Part shown: positions 1 through 13,266 of the stretch, one piece after another | How the letters are laid out: every line of letters starts with the position of its first letter | How positions within the stretch are numbered: position 1 is the stretch's first letter | Source: Paramecium pentaurelia | Taxonomy: Eukaryota; Ciliophora; Oligohymenophorea; Peniculida; Parameciidae | Direction: 5' to 3' | Assembly: GCA_905183005.1 (NCBI GenBank) | Contig: CAJJDO010000065.1 | Span: 372,001 to 436,000, forward strand | DNA: 64,000 nucleotides | Translations under genes and position numbers: made by a program | Notes under the pieces: model-generated | What the model was told of the DNA's origin: nothing | Seen by the model: the letters and a program-made list of their open reading frames with translations, nothing else | Databases searched by the model: none

Positions 1-2679
1 TTAAGAATTCAACTTTTTAAATGATCCATATAACCATTAATCTTTTTATTATTCAAAACTACTAGCTAATTCCCATAACTTTTAATATGGTTAAAATTCA
101 CTAATTAATAAATCTAATTATGGATAAGTAGAATTTGGTAATCCAAATAATCCTTCTCTTTAATGAAATGAATGTGTCATTTCTTTTGCATCATCAAAAT
201 ATAAATTAAGTTACCTAACAGCAGGTAATTTATGTTTAACCTCTTCATATGAATGAAACGTTTTAATCTCACTAAATAATTCTGAAATCTTATAAATATG
301 TTCTTCAAATTCATACTTTTCTACTTAAAGTTTCTATAAAAATTATTTCTCTTATTTTTCAATCATATTCTTATTCATTTGTACTAATTCTGTAATATCT
401 TAAGGCCAATATTTTAATTAAAAGAAGTCTACCATAAGATTAAAATCAAATGGAACATAAAACATATTTAATACTTCAAGCATTTATCCTCTAATTATAA
501 AATTAATATATTTTACATCTATAATATCTCTACTTTCTTTCTTGAAAATTCCATCTTCAACTCCCCTAACAACAATTTTAATTCAACTAACTTTTCCTCT
601 GTATTAGGTAATGTAGAACTTTTAGATTATATTTCATCAAATTATTATTTTATGTTTGCAGTATTAAATTTGATAAGATCAATTATTTTCTAATAAAAAT
701 ATGAATGAAATTATACATTTGTTATTTGATTAGCTTACTCTTAAACTTTCTCCTTCAATACTAATTTTAAATCATTTAAATTAACTGAAAATAATCCTAG
801 TCTACTTCTAGTATTACACAAATGATCTATTTCCATTAGTGCACTTTTTGATTACTGCAATCTTTACACTATTGATTGTTTATTAATTGAAGTTATTGAC
901 TTTTCTTTTGGTTCAATTCCTAAAATTTCAGCAATTTCTTTTGATTTTAATGGAATCAAAAATTTCTTAAATTATTAAAACTTCTCAACTAAATTATAGC
1001 ATTTTTAATATTCTATTGTTATTATTTATATAATTTCCTCTTCTAAATCATGAATTTATTTTTAATCAAATATATCTTTAAGTGTTTCTTTTAATAATAA
1101 TAATGTCATTAATTCACTTCTAATAGTTTAGAATTTTTGTACAAATGTTAATAATTATCTACAAGGTTTTAATAATTATTCTATAATATCGTTTAAAGAA
1201 TATTAAATATAAATGATTGGATCATTTTATTTAATCATCTAAACATTTGAAAGTCTTATATCCTTCCTTGACATTTTGCCACCTTTTGGTATAATAATTT
1301 TGACACTTAATTCAAGAAGGGTGCTTAATTCTATTCTAACTTCATTCTTATCATCATATGTATATTATTTTAAGAATATCTTTAAACTATTATATTCTTT
1401 TTCAATCTATTTTTTTAGAAAATTTAGATAGATATAATTAATTTTAGTAAGTAATTTATCCAATTATCCACCTTTGAATTAATCTTATTATGTAGTTACA
1501 AAACTATGTTCTTTAGATAAACAATCTTATATATTAGAGAGCATAAATAATCTTTGATTTTTAAATTCATTTAATTAGAGTGTAATTTATTAATCAATAA
1601 GATGGTTAAATTCCTCTAATTTTAAAGGTAAATGAATCAATCGAAAATCATAAGTAAAAATTGTTTAACCTTCAATTCTTTAAATCATATTTTACATAGC
1701 ACATATGGCAGACTTTTTATAGAAATGTACCAACTTTTTCAGTTGTTTTCTATTAAAAGAATAGTATTAATATCTTTATTAAGGCACAAATTTATATTTG
1801 TTATCATAATTGCCTACTGCACATTTCTTCATAGCTACAATATATTCATTTTATATTTCATCTAACAAAGATGTTGTCATTGAAGTATTCATGTATTTCT
1901 TAAATAATTTTTATCTCAATGTTTTAGGGAATTATGATACTTCAGTACTATGTACAGACATGATTTGTTATAATTTCTTATTTTCTATCTTCTTAAGTAA
2001 TTATCTCTATTAACTTTTATTTAATTATATGTTTACTTGGATTGCTAAACTTTTTAATAAATTTCTTAGTTTTAATTTACAAATTACAGAGAGAGTCTAT
2101 CCACTTTCTTAATTTGACCTTCAGGATACTTTTAAACTATAAACTTATTTTATTGAATGTCAAGATCCAAGATTGCAACATCCTCCCAAAAATATTGACT
2201 ATCTACTTATAGTTTTAAATACTTTGATTTTTAATGGAAAAACTGGCATTTTGCCTATGGAGGTTCAATTTCTTTGCAATGTTCTAACCATTCCAAATTA
2301 CTCTTTTCTTATTATTGTTCCAAATAAATTATATCTGTACTTGATCTTCTACTATCAAATTACTTTTAAGAAGAACGCTAATTCATCAATATTTTTAATC
2401 CATATATATTTTACTCTTCTTTGGAATTTACATTTTTCTTTTTAGACAATGAACGTTAAGATTTTATAATAAATGATCCATTTATTGGAGAATTAATACT
2501 ACATTATTTTTAATCAAGTACCTTTAATCAGATTCAAATGAGTCAACCAAACTTTTAAATTCCAATTCCTATTCCCTAATTCTAGACAAATCAAATTTAC
2601 GAATTTGAACTGGAGCCTTAATAGATAGCCTTTATTTTGCCACATTCTTTAGATCTAATACTCTAATGTTTCTACTCAT
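1..2679 (-). CDS. Axonemal-type dynein heavy chain, N-terminal tail (3' part off the window)
   Basis: Read on the minus strand with UAR=Gln, this gives an N-terminus starting MSRNIRVLDLKN and a long helical tail. Family-like blocks include EGQIKKVDRLSLQF, LMVDFFQLKYWPQDI and, near the left edge, REGLFGLPNSTYP followed by FQPYQKLWELA, which match the stem (DHC_N) region of dynein heavy chains. The motor (AAA+) domains would lie beyond position 1. A 23-nt intron (GTACTTGATTAAAAATAATGTAG on the minus strand, about 2518-2540) restores frame near the start; further short introns are needed around 1930-1990. The ATG at 2677-2679 is the first in frame. The role is as a microtubule motor, probably of a ciliary inner arm; the subtype cannot be decided from the tail. 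Plus-strand ORFs at 1632-2445 are shadows of this gene. Confidence 0.85.
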
Positions 2680-3946
2680 TTTATAATTAAAATTAATCAA
2701 TTGTTATATGAAAAGATGTTTAATTAAAATTTTCATAAACCCTATCATAACTTTAACATAACTAATTAATATGAGTCATGTAATATCAAAAATTATTGAT
2801 TTTACTTTTTTATATATAATATCCAATACATTTATAAACATCTTTTCATTTTTACATTTCTATTAATAATAATAGAATATTCATATCATGATATGTTTTC
2901 TAACATATAATAATTATTAAAGCAAATCAGTCACTTTTGTAAGTGGATTTTATCTCTAAGAAAAATTATATTAATTTTATATTAGAGTAGAATAAATTAA
3001 ATTAAATATCATAGATTTTGGATTTAAATGGACCAAATTAATTAGGATTTCTAAATAAAGATTAAATTTTGAAAATTTAGTTCCATATCTATTTTTATAA
3101 TGTGAAGATTATAATAAATGTAGGCCAATAATCACTTTATAAGATACACAAAGTATCAATACCTTGTTGATAGCAATATTGATAAAGGAACTTCAAATTT
3201 ATTAATGGATATAAATGTATGAAATTAAAATTACTTAATAATTATAAGCATTAACAATATATCAATAAGAATTTAATATTAGAAATTAAACATCAATAAA
3301 ATTATTTAATCATTTATTGTAACTCATTCTCTAGTTTGCATTCAAATACTAAAAATATAAATCCTGATTTTATCCTTTTTCATATGAAAATGTCTATTAA
3401 TTATTAATAAATTTGGAATCTAAAATATATAAAGGTTTATTTTATAAATTCTTTTTAATAAATATCACAAATTTCTAAAAATATGTTAAGATTGAGTTTA
3501 TAAACTTGGTCTAGCATGAAACTGTTTAGTTATTTATAAATATAAGTAAACTTAATGATATATCAAAGTAAATAAGAATATGATTATACAGTTGTGATCT
3601 AAACAATAGAAATAATATAATAAACAATACCAAAAGGAAGTTTTTTAGAGTGAATATAGTAAAAAACAGAATTAATGACATAATTTTTATTTTCATAAAT
3701 GTATTAATTATAAATTCACTTAAATAAGATATTTATATTAAATTTTTATGGATTAAGTCAATTATAAGACTATTAGTATTTCATATTTTTATGTTTAATG
3801 CTTCTTTAATAAAATAGAAAATCCAGAAATTTAATGTAATCAATACAGTTCAAAATTAATTCATTAAAAATGTCAATAATTTTGATTTATTTTTAATTTG
3901 TTAGTGTGATACTTAATATTATTGTTATTTTTAATTTAGATAATAT
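2680..3946. other. Intergenic, 1.27 kb
   Basis: Very AT-rich, with TGA scattered in all frames. I see no gene, RNA or repeat. It separates the dynein gene (minus) from a small plus-strand gene, so it should hold both promoters. Confidence 0.5.
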
Positions 3947-4201
3947 ATGGGTTGTTCCATTTAGAAGAAAAGTAAGGAAAAATAAGCTATTTCTTAATAA
4001 CATTTAAATTTAGTTACTCAGGAACCTTAAATAAAATTGTCTTCACCTAAAATAGACAATATGACCATTGAAACTCCTTCACAGTCTAATTTAAGAGCCT
4101 AGAGACTTAAAAATGTGAGAGACATAATTATGAATGGATATTAAAATCCTTCAAAAATTAGAATCAGTAGAAAAATATCAAGACAAATTTCATAATTATG
4201 A
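3947..4201 (+). CDS. Small basic protein with N-terminal MGC acylation motif
   Basis: An 84-residue ORF, uninterrupted under the ciliate code, begins MGCSIQKKSKEKQ and ends at TGA 4199-4201. The N-terminal Gly-Cys followed by Ser and a basic cluster fits dual N-myristoylation/palmitoylation and suggests a peripheral membrane protein; this is inferred from the motif only. The rest is rich in Ser, Lys, Arg and Gln, including SKIRISRKISRQIS. No domain is recognised. It stands alone on the plus strand, about 430 bp upstream of the RPA1-like gene. Confidence 0.6.
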
Positions 4202-4635
4202 ATATAGAAGGATTTGATCACTTAAATCTTCTTTATTTGTTTATTTAAACTTATTAACAATTCAGTTCGTTATTTTTATGGTTCAGTGTATTTCTTAATT
4301 ACTTATTACACGTAATGTATTTCTATAAAAATACCAAATAATCAAATAATTTGAGAATAATCAAAATATAGTATTTTTAGGAGTAAATGAAAATCAAAAA
4401 GAACTTGATATATGAATTAAAAAGTTAAAATTATCATTTTGTAACAATTGTATTTAATTAATCAATTTAAGTTTAGGTTTATTCTTTCAAACATGAAAAT
4501 AATTGTATTTTAAGGGATATATACATGATACTAACAAATTTGAATTGACTTATTTTTGGTTATTATTAATTAATTATAATATACGAAATGCCCTCTTTTT
4601 TTTAAATATAAATTCATATATATATATATTTAATT
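4202..4635. other. Intergenic, 434 bp
   Basis: AT-rich spacer between two plus-strand genes. It includes an (AT)n run just before the next ATG. No other signal is seen. Confidence 0.5.
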
Positions 4636-7201
4636 ATGTATAAAGGATATATTGAAAAGATGTTCAAAGAATTTCAAATTCAACCAATTTATTTGCCTTA
4701 TGAATTTTAAAAGAATGGAGGTGAAGGCAACATAATTATGGATATTGAATTAGTCAATTAGGTATGAATATTAATTTTGAATAAAGTTAGATTAATTCAT
4801 AAAGAAAAATATGAATTAAAATAATGAACATAAAATTCAATAATTTATAAGAATGTTTTCAGTCCAATTACTAGTACCTATGCATATTATTGATGAATTA
4901 TTAAGCAAATAATTATAGACTTCTTATTAATAATTTGAAGAAGAAGCAATTGATATAAGTCAAAGACAATCGATTAATAGGATTAGAGAATAGACCTTAA
5001 TAGAAGATATGAGATTTATAACTTAACTTTAATTATAGAGTGAATAAAAATCTGATTAAGAATTATTTGTTGATGAAATTAAAGAAGCAAACTTAATTGT
5101 ACCATTAGCAAATTTAAAATAATATCCATTAGGTAGAACTTCAATCACAATAAGAGCAAAATTATTTAATAAACCAATAATAGAAAAAGAATAATTATAA
5201 ATAATTGGAGATTATTGTCTTTAATTTAGAGATGAGAGTGGAATGTGTTAAGTATTCTTTACGAAGAATAGAATAAAGGAGAAGTTTTAGTTTTATTATG
5301 AAAATCTTGAAGTCTAATGTATTTATGATATCAGTGATATGGAAATACATCAATTTAAGTAGACATATGAGATCAAAGTCACTTCAACAACATAATTTAA
5401 ATTATATACTAAAGTTCCTGTATTGGAATAAATATAACATGCATTAAGTTATAATTTGAAGAATGGTGAAGAAATTATAGTTGCTGCTATGATTGCAGAA
5501 ATAGGTGAATTAAGATAATAAAATAAAAAATTAATATTATATACTTTACCTATTGATAGTAATACAGATTATTATAAAATACCATTAATTTTATGGGATT
5601 AACATAAATTATTGAATTTTAAAGTAGGTGATGTTTATGTATTTGAAGGTGTTTTATTAAAAATATATACCGATGTGATTGAATTAAAATCAATAAGAAC
5701 TAGATTTAAAGTTTATACTTAAGAAGATGAGAAATATTAGGATATAATAAAATAAATTATAGATAAAAAATAAAATTGGCTCTAACCTAACAATTAAGAA
5801 ATTCAAATTGAATAAGTATTACAATAACCAATTTTTTTGGGTGATATTCATTAGTCTAACAATTGTACTTATTTCAATACTGTTGTAAAAATATTAACAG
5901 ATAAACCAGCAATCTTTTAGATGAAAACACAAAAATGTGTTAAACAAATAATTGTTACAAGCGATAATAATAATAGTTAAACAATAGAATTAATAGGTGA
6001 TAGATTGTGTTAAAAGATTTATATTTCAGAAGAAGCAATCATTTTTATTAGTTATTTATAATTTATAAATAATAAAATTGTTGCAAATGAACATAATACT
6101 TAGATTAGAGTATTACCAGATGATGATATCGATTTTGCTAATTAAATAACATTATTAAAATAACCTTTTTCTAAACCTTTATCATTAGCATTAAATGAAT
6201 TAGAACAAGATGTTTAAATCAATGTCTATAAAAAAAATCCTATTAAAATTAAAATTAATCATAAAAATTTAGAAAATTAGAATTAAAAATTAATATAATC
6301 TGACAGTCTTAAAAAAGGAATAGATAAAAATGAATTGATTGATGATATTGTGCCTTTATTAGAAGGTAAAATGCATAAAAGTAGATTTAATGTATTAGTG
6401 TAGATAGATGAATTGTTTGAGGTTAGATATTAAAAGGGAAATGTTAAACTATAAGATCTAAGAATATCAGATGAATCAGATTCTGGAAAAATAACTTTAT
6501 GGAATAATTAAATTAGTGATTATAAAATTGGTCAAACAATTAGGATAGATCATATCTTTTATGATCAGAGTAAATAAGAATTTAAAACTTCATTTCACAC
6601 TAAAGTTTATACAAATGTTCCAAATAAAAACCTACCAGGTAAATAGAGAAAATAAATCTAAAAATAATTAATTATTGAGGGTATTGAATATTAGAATTTT
6701 ACTTATAATTAAGAACTTAAATTGATTACAGACATAATTAAATTATAATATAATCTATAAGAAGAATTACCTTATTAATATTGTAGAGCAATGATATCAG
6801 AAATATTAATAGCTAGATTATCTTAATAGTGTCCTTAATGTACTTTCACTAAATTAATATAAAATAATGATGTTTATGAATGTTCTGGATAAAATGGAAT
6901 TAAACATATTGTTACACTTCCAAAAATATTTTGTTATCTAAAATGTAAATTAACAGATTTTACTGCATCTATAGAAGTTGTATTTGGTGATGAGATCTGT
7001 TAATAATACATCCCTTAAACAAGTATTAATGAATTATATAAAAATCAAATGACTGTAATACCATACTTTGATTGTTTGATGTACAAAGAATTTACATTCA
7101 AATTATGGTTATAAAAATAGAAAGATTAAGAAACCAAAAAGATTAAAATCATGAAATTATTTTAAACAAATTACTTAAAAATTATAGATTCATATTTATG
7201 A
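4636..7201 (+). CDS. RPA1-like multi-OB-fold single-stranded DNA-binding protein
   Basis: Removing one 25-nt intron (4762-4786, contains TGA) gives an exact 846-aa frame. The order resembles replication protein A large subunit: an N-terminal region; OB folds around residues 160-290 (GRTSITIRAKLFNKPI, GDYCLQFRDESGMCQVFF) and 290-360; a further OB fold around 560-650 (VLVQIDELFEVRYQ, GKITLWNNQISDYKIGQTI); and a C-terminal domain with a zinc-ribbon-like start (CPQCTFTKL...YECSGQNGI). Canonical RPA1 has four zinc cysteines there; here CxxC and one later Cys are visible but the partner Cys is not. RPA1 coats ssDNA in replication and repair; ciliates also carry paralogues such as the telomerase-associated Teb1, so the exact paralogue is undecided. 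It precedes a convergent PH-domain gene by 31 bp. Confidence 0.8.
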
Positions 7202-7232
7202 AATCTATAAAGTTTTATCAAATTATCAATCA

Positions 7233-7637
7233 TCAATCATCATCATCATTTCTATTTTTTTTCATATTTAATTTAACCATAGCTTTACCAACTGCTCCAA
7301 TCCAACCTTCCTTATCTTAATTATTATTTGCTTATAAGAAAAATGTTTAATCAGGAGTATCAATTTTCTTGGTATATAGTTTAATCAATATTTACAAATG
7401 TATTTTCTTTATTGGTTTCTTCTTAACAACTTTTAATGGTGCTAACAGTTGATAATTAAATAATTTCTGTTGGATTTGAATATTACTTCTCAGCCTTAAA
7501 TGAATATAATGTAGTTGTAGTTAATACAAACCATCGTCTAAAATAAAATTTGGATCATACTTTCTCCATGATTTAAATACTCTTGATTCTTTCTCAAGCC
7601 AACCTTCTTTCATAATATTTTTTAGATCTTCTAACAT
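7233..7637 (-). CDS. Single PH-domain protein
   Basis: Two introns (23 nt, GTATGATCC...TTTTAG; 28 nt, GTAAATATT...CCAAG) are removed to give 117 aa. Almost the whole protein is one pleckstrin-homology domain: IMKEGWLEKESRVFKSWR, then RWFVLTTTTLYSFKAEK, and the C-terminal helix with its conserved Trp, NNNQDKEGWIGAVGKAMVK, followed by an acidic DDDD end. PH domains bind phosphoinositides or proteins at membranes. It is convergent with the RPA1-like gene and divergent from the p23 gene, with 188 bp between the two starts. Confidence 0.88.
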
Positions 7638-7825
7638 GGGATTCTACATCTTTGAAATTATTTTTTATTTTAAATTATCATTTAGAAATAATGAAAATTG
7701 TGTATATATGATCACTTCTTTGAGATAATGTTACTCATCATTGTTATCATTTTAATAAATATTTGCGAATGTTATGAAAATAGAGAAATTAATGCAAAAA
7801 TGTAAAATAAAATAATTAATTTGTG

Positions 7826-8432
7826 ATGTAAAAGACAATGTATAAAATATACATAGTTATATAAGCAATCCAATTGTGAAGTGGGCTTAAAGAAAAGACA
7901 ACATTTTTTTGACAGTTGAAGTAAGAGACTTAAAAGAAGAGAAAGTTGAATTGACATCAACATCCTTGAAATTTAGTGCTAATGCTGAAGGTGTAAATTA
8001 TGCATTTGAAATCAATTTCTATGCTGAAGTTATTGTTGAAGTATGAGAATACATAAAAGTAAGGAAAGTAAATGGACTAATTATGGTGTGAATGTGAGAT
8101 TCATTTTAAGTAAAAAAGATTAAGCCGCCTCATATTGGACTAGATTGATAAAAGAAACTCATAAATTATAATATTTACAAGTATGAGCAATCTAATAATT
8201 ATAATAGGTTGACTGGACTAAATATATTGATGAGGATGATGAAGCTGAAGAAGGAGGTAAAGGATTAGAAGATTGGAATGCCAATAACTTTTAAGGATTT
8301 GATGGATAAGGTTAATAAGATGAAGATGAAGAAGATTAAGAAGAATAAGAAGAATAAGAATAAACATAAGAAGAATAATAATAAGAATAAGGAGAATCAT
8401 AAAAAGGATAAGAGGAAGTATAAAACTAATGA
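7826..8432 (+). CDS. p23/Sba1-type Hsp90 co-chaperone (CS domain)
   Basis: Three introns (26, 23 and 27 nt) are removed to give 176 aa in exact frame. The start MQKTINPIVKWAQRKD is the canonical p23 N-terminus; the CS beta-sandwich continues with NIFLTVEVRDL and LKFSANAEGVNYAFEINFY. Then come YWTRLIKETHKLQYLQ and VDWTKYIDEDDEAEEGG, equivalent to the WPRLTKE and VDF-W blocks of p23. The C-terminus is a Gln/Glu/Asp-rich acidic tail, as in other p23 proteins. The first intron falls just inside the coding region, so an ORF finder misses the start. Its known role is to bind ATP-bound Hsp90 and stabilise client complexes in the cytosol. Cathepsin C follows 41 bp downstream. Confidence 0.9.
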
Positions 8433-8473
8433 GTTTTATAATAAAGTAAATATTAATCGTTTTAATTAATTTG

Positions 8474-10025
8474 ATGAATTAGCTTATTTTGATAAGTGTA
8501 TTAGCAATATCTATTGTATAAGCAGATCTTCCTGTTCATTGTCTAAGACATTAGATTGTCGGCAAATGGAAAATGGAAGTTTCTGATGTCTAATTAAAAG
8601 GCATGGGTTCAGTGCCTTGTGGACATCATATTCCTGACACATAGCATTCTTCATATAAAGCTGGTTGGGAAGATTTTCGTGCTTCAGATTCTTTTGAATT
8701 AACATTAGGAAATGATTATAAAGTTGTAGATAAAGACAGAAAATAAAGTGGAACTTGGACTATGGTTTATGATGAAGGTTTTGAGGTTGAACACAATGGT
8801 GTTAAATATTTGGCATTTTCTAAATATGAACCAAATGGAGTCGATTATAAATCATTATGTGGTGAAACTTTAATTGGATGGTATAATAATTTAAAGACTG
8901 GGGAAAAAGGATGTTATAGAGCCAAGAAAGCTGACGGAAATGTTGATGCAACAGATTCTTATAAACTTATTAGTGTTGTCCAACCAGAATTCATTTAAAA
9001 GAGTACAAGACATGGGGATAGAGTTAAATTAACAAAGGACTTTACAAATCATAAAGAAGCAGTAGATAAATTGAATAGTATTCCAAAATTATGGAAAGCT
9101 AAAGCATATGATCATTTTGAAGGTAAGAGTTTATTAGAATTGAATAAAATGGCTGGAAGAAGAAAGCATTATTAAGGTAAAACAATAAAGAAATCTTCAT
9201 TTACTTAATTAAAGACTAGTGATGTTTCAGATCTACCAAAAACTTATACTTTAGAAAGATATCTTGATCCTCCTAGATAATAAAAATAATGTGGATCATG
9301 TTATGCCATATCAACAATGGAAATGTTATCAGCTAGATTAAAGATGAAAGGTGAAAAAGTAACATTATCACCTTAATATTCAGTGGATTGTAATTACTAT
9401 AATTAAGGATGTGATGGTGGATATCCATTTTTAGTTGAGAAATTTGCATCTGAATAATATTTAGTCACAGAGGAATAATATCCATATAAAGGAGATGTTG
9501 GAACATGCAAAAAGATTGATTTCTCTTAATCATCTAAAGTATATGGAGCTAAAAATTATAAATATATTGGAGGTGGTTATGGATTAAGTAATGAAAGAGA
9601 TATAATGTTGGAATTGTTTAATAATGGTCCTGTAATTATGAATTTTGAACCAGGATAAGATTTTATGTATTATTAAAGTGGTATATATCATTCAGTTGCT
9701 TAACATGAATGGTCAAGCTCTGATCGTCCAGAATGGGTATTATAACATTATATATAATTAGGAAAAAGTAGATCATTCTGTTTTATGTTATGGTTGGAGT
9801 GAAGAGAATGGAGTGAAGTTTTGGTTACTATAGAATAGTTGGGGATAATAATGGGGAGAAAATGGAAATTTTAGGTAATTTAATAATTTAATATTTAATA
9901 GAATGAAAAGAGGTGTTGATGAATCTGCTATTGAGAGTATGGCTGAAGCAGCAGATCCAATTATTTATTCTAAATCTTCAGGAGAGTTTATTGAAATAAG
10001 CTAGTCTAATTTAAGAAAGTAATGA
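8474..10025 (+). CDS. Cathepsin C (dipeptidyl-peptidase I), C1A cysteine protease
   Basis: Two introns (25 nt after ...RPEW; 27 nt after ...GNF) give 499 aa exactly. There is a signal peptide (MNQLILISVLAISIVQA). The exclusion-domain start LPVHCLRHQIVGKW and the GTWTMVYDEGFEV block define cathepsin C, which uses this domain to limit itself to removing N-terminal dipeptides. The papain-like domain has the active Cys in QKQCGSCYAIST, the His in VDHSVLCYGW and the Asn in LQNSWGQQWGENG, all intact, so it should be an active lysosomal or secreted enzyme. Codon use and intron style match its neighbours. It is convergent with the next gene (24-bp gap). Confidence 0.95.
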
Positions 10026-10048
10026 CCAAATATATTTAATAAATCAAA

Positions 10049-10441
10049 TCATTTGTTTTTTTATTTTTTAAGGATTGAAAAGAGAATGATTTCATCACCA
10101 TTGTTTTCAGCTTTATATTTTATATCCAATCTTGGATTTATTTTTGATTGATCAATGCCATTTGTGCAATTCGATAAAGTGTCTTTTATTTATACTACTT
10201 CTTCGCTTGGATCAAAAACACACACTGTAATGAAATTATCAAACTGGATTCCATATCCAGTTCCTTATTTAATTTTGCGACCTTTTGCATCAAATCTATC
10301 TTCTCTCATTTCTTTGTATTTGATTTTCTTTTTCTCTATTATTATAGTATCAAAATCTTCGGGTTCCTCAGGTATGTCTTCTGTGTCATCCACCTGTGTT
10401 CTACTTAGTATTAATTTTGGTCCCAAAGCAGAATTTCGCAT
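10049..10441 (-). CDS. Conserved-looking small protein, unknown function
   Basis: An intron-free 130-aa frame begins MRNSALGPKLILSRTQ. An acidic stretch (EDIPEEPEDFD) is followed by a basic one (EKKKIKYKEMRED), then GTGYGIQFDNFITVCVFDPSEE and a C-terminus ending ILKKQKNK. I do not recognise the family. The first ATG gives this start; a GTG four codons upstream is unlikely to be used. It lies tail-to-tail with cathepsin C. Confidence 0.6.
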
Positions 10442-10590
10442 ATTTCTCACTGAATAATTAATAGTTTATAATATTCATTTATCATATTATCCTCATTGTA
10501 AGAGAAATTTGAAAAAAATTAATACAAACCAAGTTTATTTCCAAATATCTTATTCCTAATTTAATTTAGATAGAAGAATTGAAATGATTG

Positions 10591-13036
10591 TCACATTTAT
10601 TTCCGTTTTTATACATCTTTTTAATTACACAAAAGCTTTATTTTTGAAAACCAATGTTATTAAATTTCAGCTACATCCTTAATTCGATTTAAAGCCTTCA
10701 TAAATATTCTTTCTTAGTGTGAGTTTATGATATAACTTTGGTTAAAACCTTATTATACATTGATCATTAATTTAGTTAACTAATTTCTAAAAGCAATTTC
10801 AATAAATAATTTATTTCTATTTTCAAATCTAAAAAGAAAATTTGATTCATTATTTACTTAATTGTGATAACTCTAAATAATAACAATAATTTTTGGTATA
10901 AATATCAATTAAACAAAATTAAAAAACTAAATATCTCTTTTAGGATCAAGGAATACATCATCTTATAATATATTTTGAATATTTCAAATGTATAAAGTTT
11001 TATCTATGCAAATATTATTCTAACTCAAAAAATTTCTTCCCTTTTAATTCACTTTTCTATTCAATTTCAAGTAGCTAAATAACTTATCTTAAAAATCAAA
11101 GACTATTGTAAAAAATAATTTGCTTGATTTTGAATGGCTTAATTTAACTTGGCGATAAAGCTTCAAACAGAAATTTCTCCTATTTTTCTTCAATTTTGTA
11201 TATTTATTTTATTTAAGGTTTGCACTTTGTATTGAGATTAAAACGATCCAATCCATCATAGAATGATTTAAAAAATGGATTATGTTATAATCTATATTAC
11301 TTTTTTTGCCTCTTCTAATACATTTTTCATTAATTGACACAGAATTGCGCATCTAATTATTGATTTTTTCTATTTCATAAATAGATAATATTCTGTATTT
11401 ATTCTTTTGTTATGCATCACTACTATTTAATATTCTTAAATTTAAATCAGATCTCTAAAATTCTATATATTTTTAAATAAACACATAAAATAGTGAATCA
11501 CTTCTTCAATTAGATTTTTATGGAATGATTGTAGAATTAAAGGACAACATTGGAGATTCATTAAATAAAAGTATTGTACCTAATTATTACAAACATATTT
11601 ACAAGACTAGATTATTATTTTTTTTTTCATTAAGATTTTTTCTACTTATTCATAAAATGAATCCATTTACTTTTAAAGTTATCCTAATATTTGTAGTTAT
11701 ATTTGTCCATTTATCCTGGATAATTCTACTCTAATATGGTTGAATTGCCTCATGTTTTAAAATAAATATAGTAAATATGAAACCAATAAAGGTTAAATTG
11801 TTAAAATTAAGATATTTTAATTACACTAGAAATCGTATTCAGATCCCTCTTTTTATTAGAATTATTTAATTATATAATCTAACAAATTTGTTAGATTCAC
11901 TAATCTCAAACAACTCTTATTTAATTGACATCTTTAAATCATTTATACCATTGCAATGCTTAAATCAAAAATTAAATCAAAATTTTTCTCCTTCAACCCT
12001 CTCTTTATAATACTTTGTTGGCTTTTAAACACCTTCAAAATTTAATTAGTATGTTGTTCTTAAATACTTTACTGTTTCTTTCTTAATTCAATAAAACTTT
12101 TATCTTCTGAGTCTATTACAAGTATAAAAGTCACCGTGTCTAAAAGGCACTCAGAAAAAGTTATTTGTTATTATTTCTTATTGTAATGGACAGTTAAGTT
12201 TTCAATTGTGTATCTAATTGAGGAATTTGATCTTTATTTGGCCTTGTCCCAAATGTATTATTCTAATGTCTTATTTCCTAATCTTGTATTTCTTAAGTAG
12301 TGCAACAAAGGATTTTCAACATTCATCAAAAAGTGCATTTGAATCATCCTGGAAATCTAAAACTATTATTTCTCTTCATTGCAAGTAAATATGAAAGTTG
12401 GCTTGGAAATAAGTTATGGTAACAAAACTTCTTTAAGTTAGGTTATTATAAATTAATACCCCATGAACTGTCTCTAATCGAGAACATATACGCCTTTCGC
12501 AAATGTACATTTTTAATGTATATACAAAGACATAAACAAAAGAATACTGCAACTGAATATATTTAATCTTGATAATCCAATTTTGTATCTAATGTATTGG
12601 CGATTGTCATTCTAATAACCGTCCAAGTAAAGTTTGTAATTATTCCATCTGGATAATCACTAACTAACATAACGACTGAATGTACAAACATCTAATTTTA
12701 ACCAAAAAGATAAGTATGTTACACAACGTTTTCTCTTTAGTTTATTTAATACAACATTAAGAAATGGTTGATAACATAAAATGCAATTCTAGTAAATTTT
12801 TTATAACAGAAGCTAATGATGCTTAATACCACAAATAAACAAAACCCAATTAATTTGAGTGTAAACTAGCTCTGATTGTTATTTATAAACCCATCTATAT
12901 TCTTTATTCCCAATATCATAATTGAAAAAATTGCTAAAACCATAAATACTGGGTACTATATTTTCTCTAATAGAAATGTTTGATACAGTGATTCCAAATC
13001 TCTATCTTTAAATTTTAGTGACAATTTATTGATCAT
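10591..13036 (-). CDS. Multi-pass membrane protein, sensor-like; frame broken
   Basis: Starts MINKLSLKFKDRDLESLYQ. The N-terminal third carries several hydrophobic helices (YPVFMVLAIFSIMILG, LIGFCLFVVLSIISFC, YSVAVFFCLCLCIYI), then about 550 residues of soluble, mostly helical sequence without a recognised catalytic motif. The layout (membrane helices plus a long cytoplasmic part) recalls the sensor halves of ciliate hybrid histidine kinases, but I see no H-box or ATP-binding motif, so this is weak. A clean 23-nt intron lies at about 11585-11607. The reading frame also needs shifts near 12340-12390 and crosses in-frame TGAs near 11505 and 10984. These may be sequence errors, unrecognised introns, or real decay. 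Confidence 0.4.
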
Positions 13037-13266
13037 GATATCAAATTTTAAATAATGAAATTTACTTCTAAAAAAGGAGAATTATTATAATGTAATCAAA
13101 CTAATTAAACTACTAATATATATCTTGAAAGTTATGTATTAATATTCTAACAGTTAGACTTGAAAATTTTGACGCCTCTAAAGAACAAAAGAAATTATAA
13201 AAATAATACTTTATATAATTATTAAATTAAATATTTAACTTCAACACAAACACAAACACCCAAAAA
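13037..13266. other. Intergenic, 230 bp
   Basis: Contains a short (ACACAA)n-like stretch, 'caacacaaacacaaacaccc', near 13244-13263. It lies between two minus-strand genes and is the likely promoter of the membrane-protein gene. Nothing else is seen. Confidence 0.4.

Noticed and set aside
1632..2445. Three plus-strand ORFs (77, 67 and 90 aa)
   Set aside because: Hydrophobic shadow translations opposite the dynein heavy chain gene, which reads with family motifs on the minus strand.
10591..13036. Firm call as a hybrid histidine kinase
   Set aside because: Membrane helices and layout are suggestive, but no H-box, N/G boxes or receiver Asp region could be found in the readable frames.
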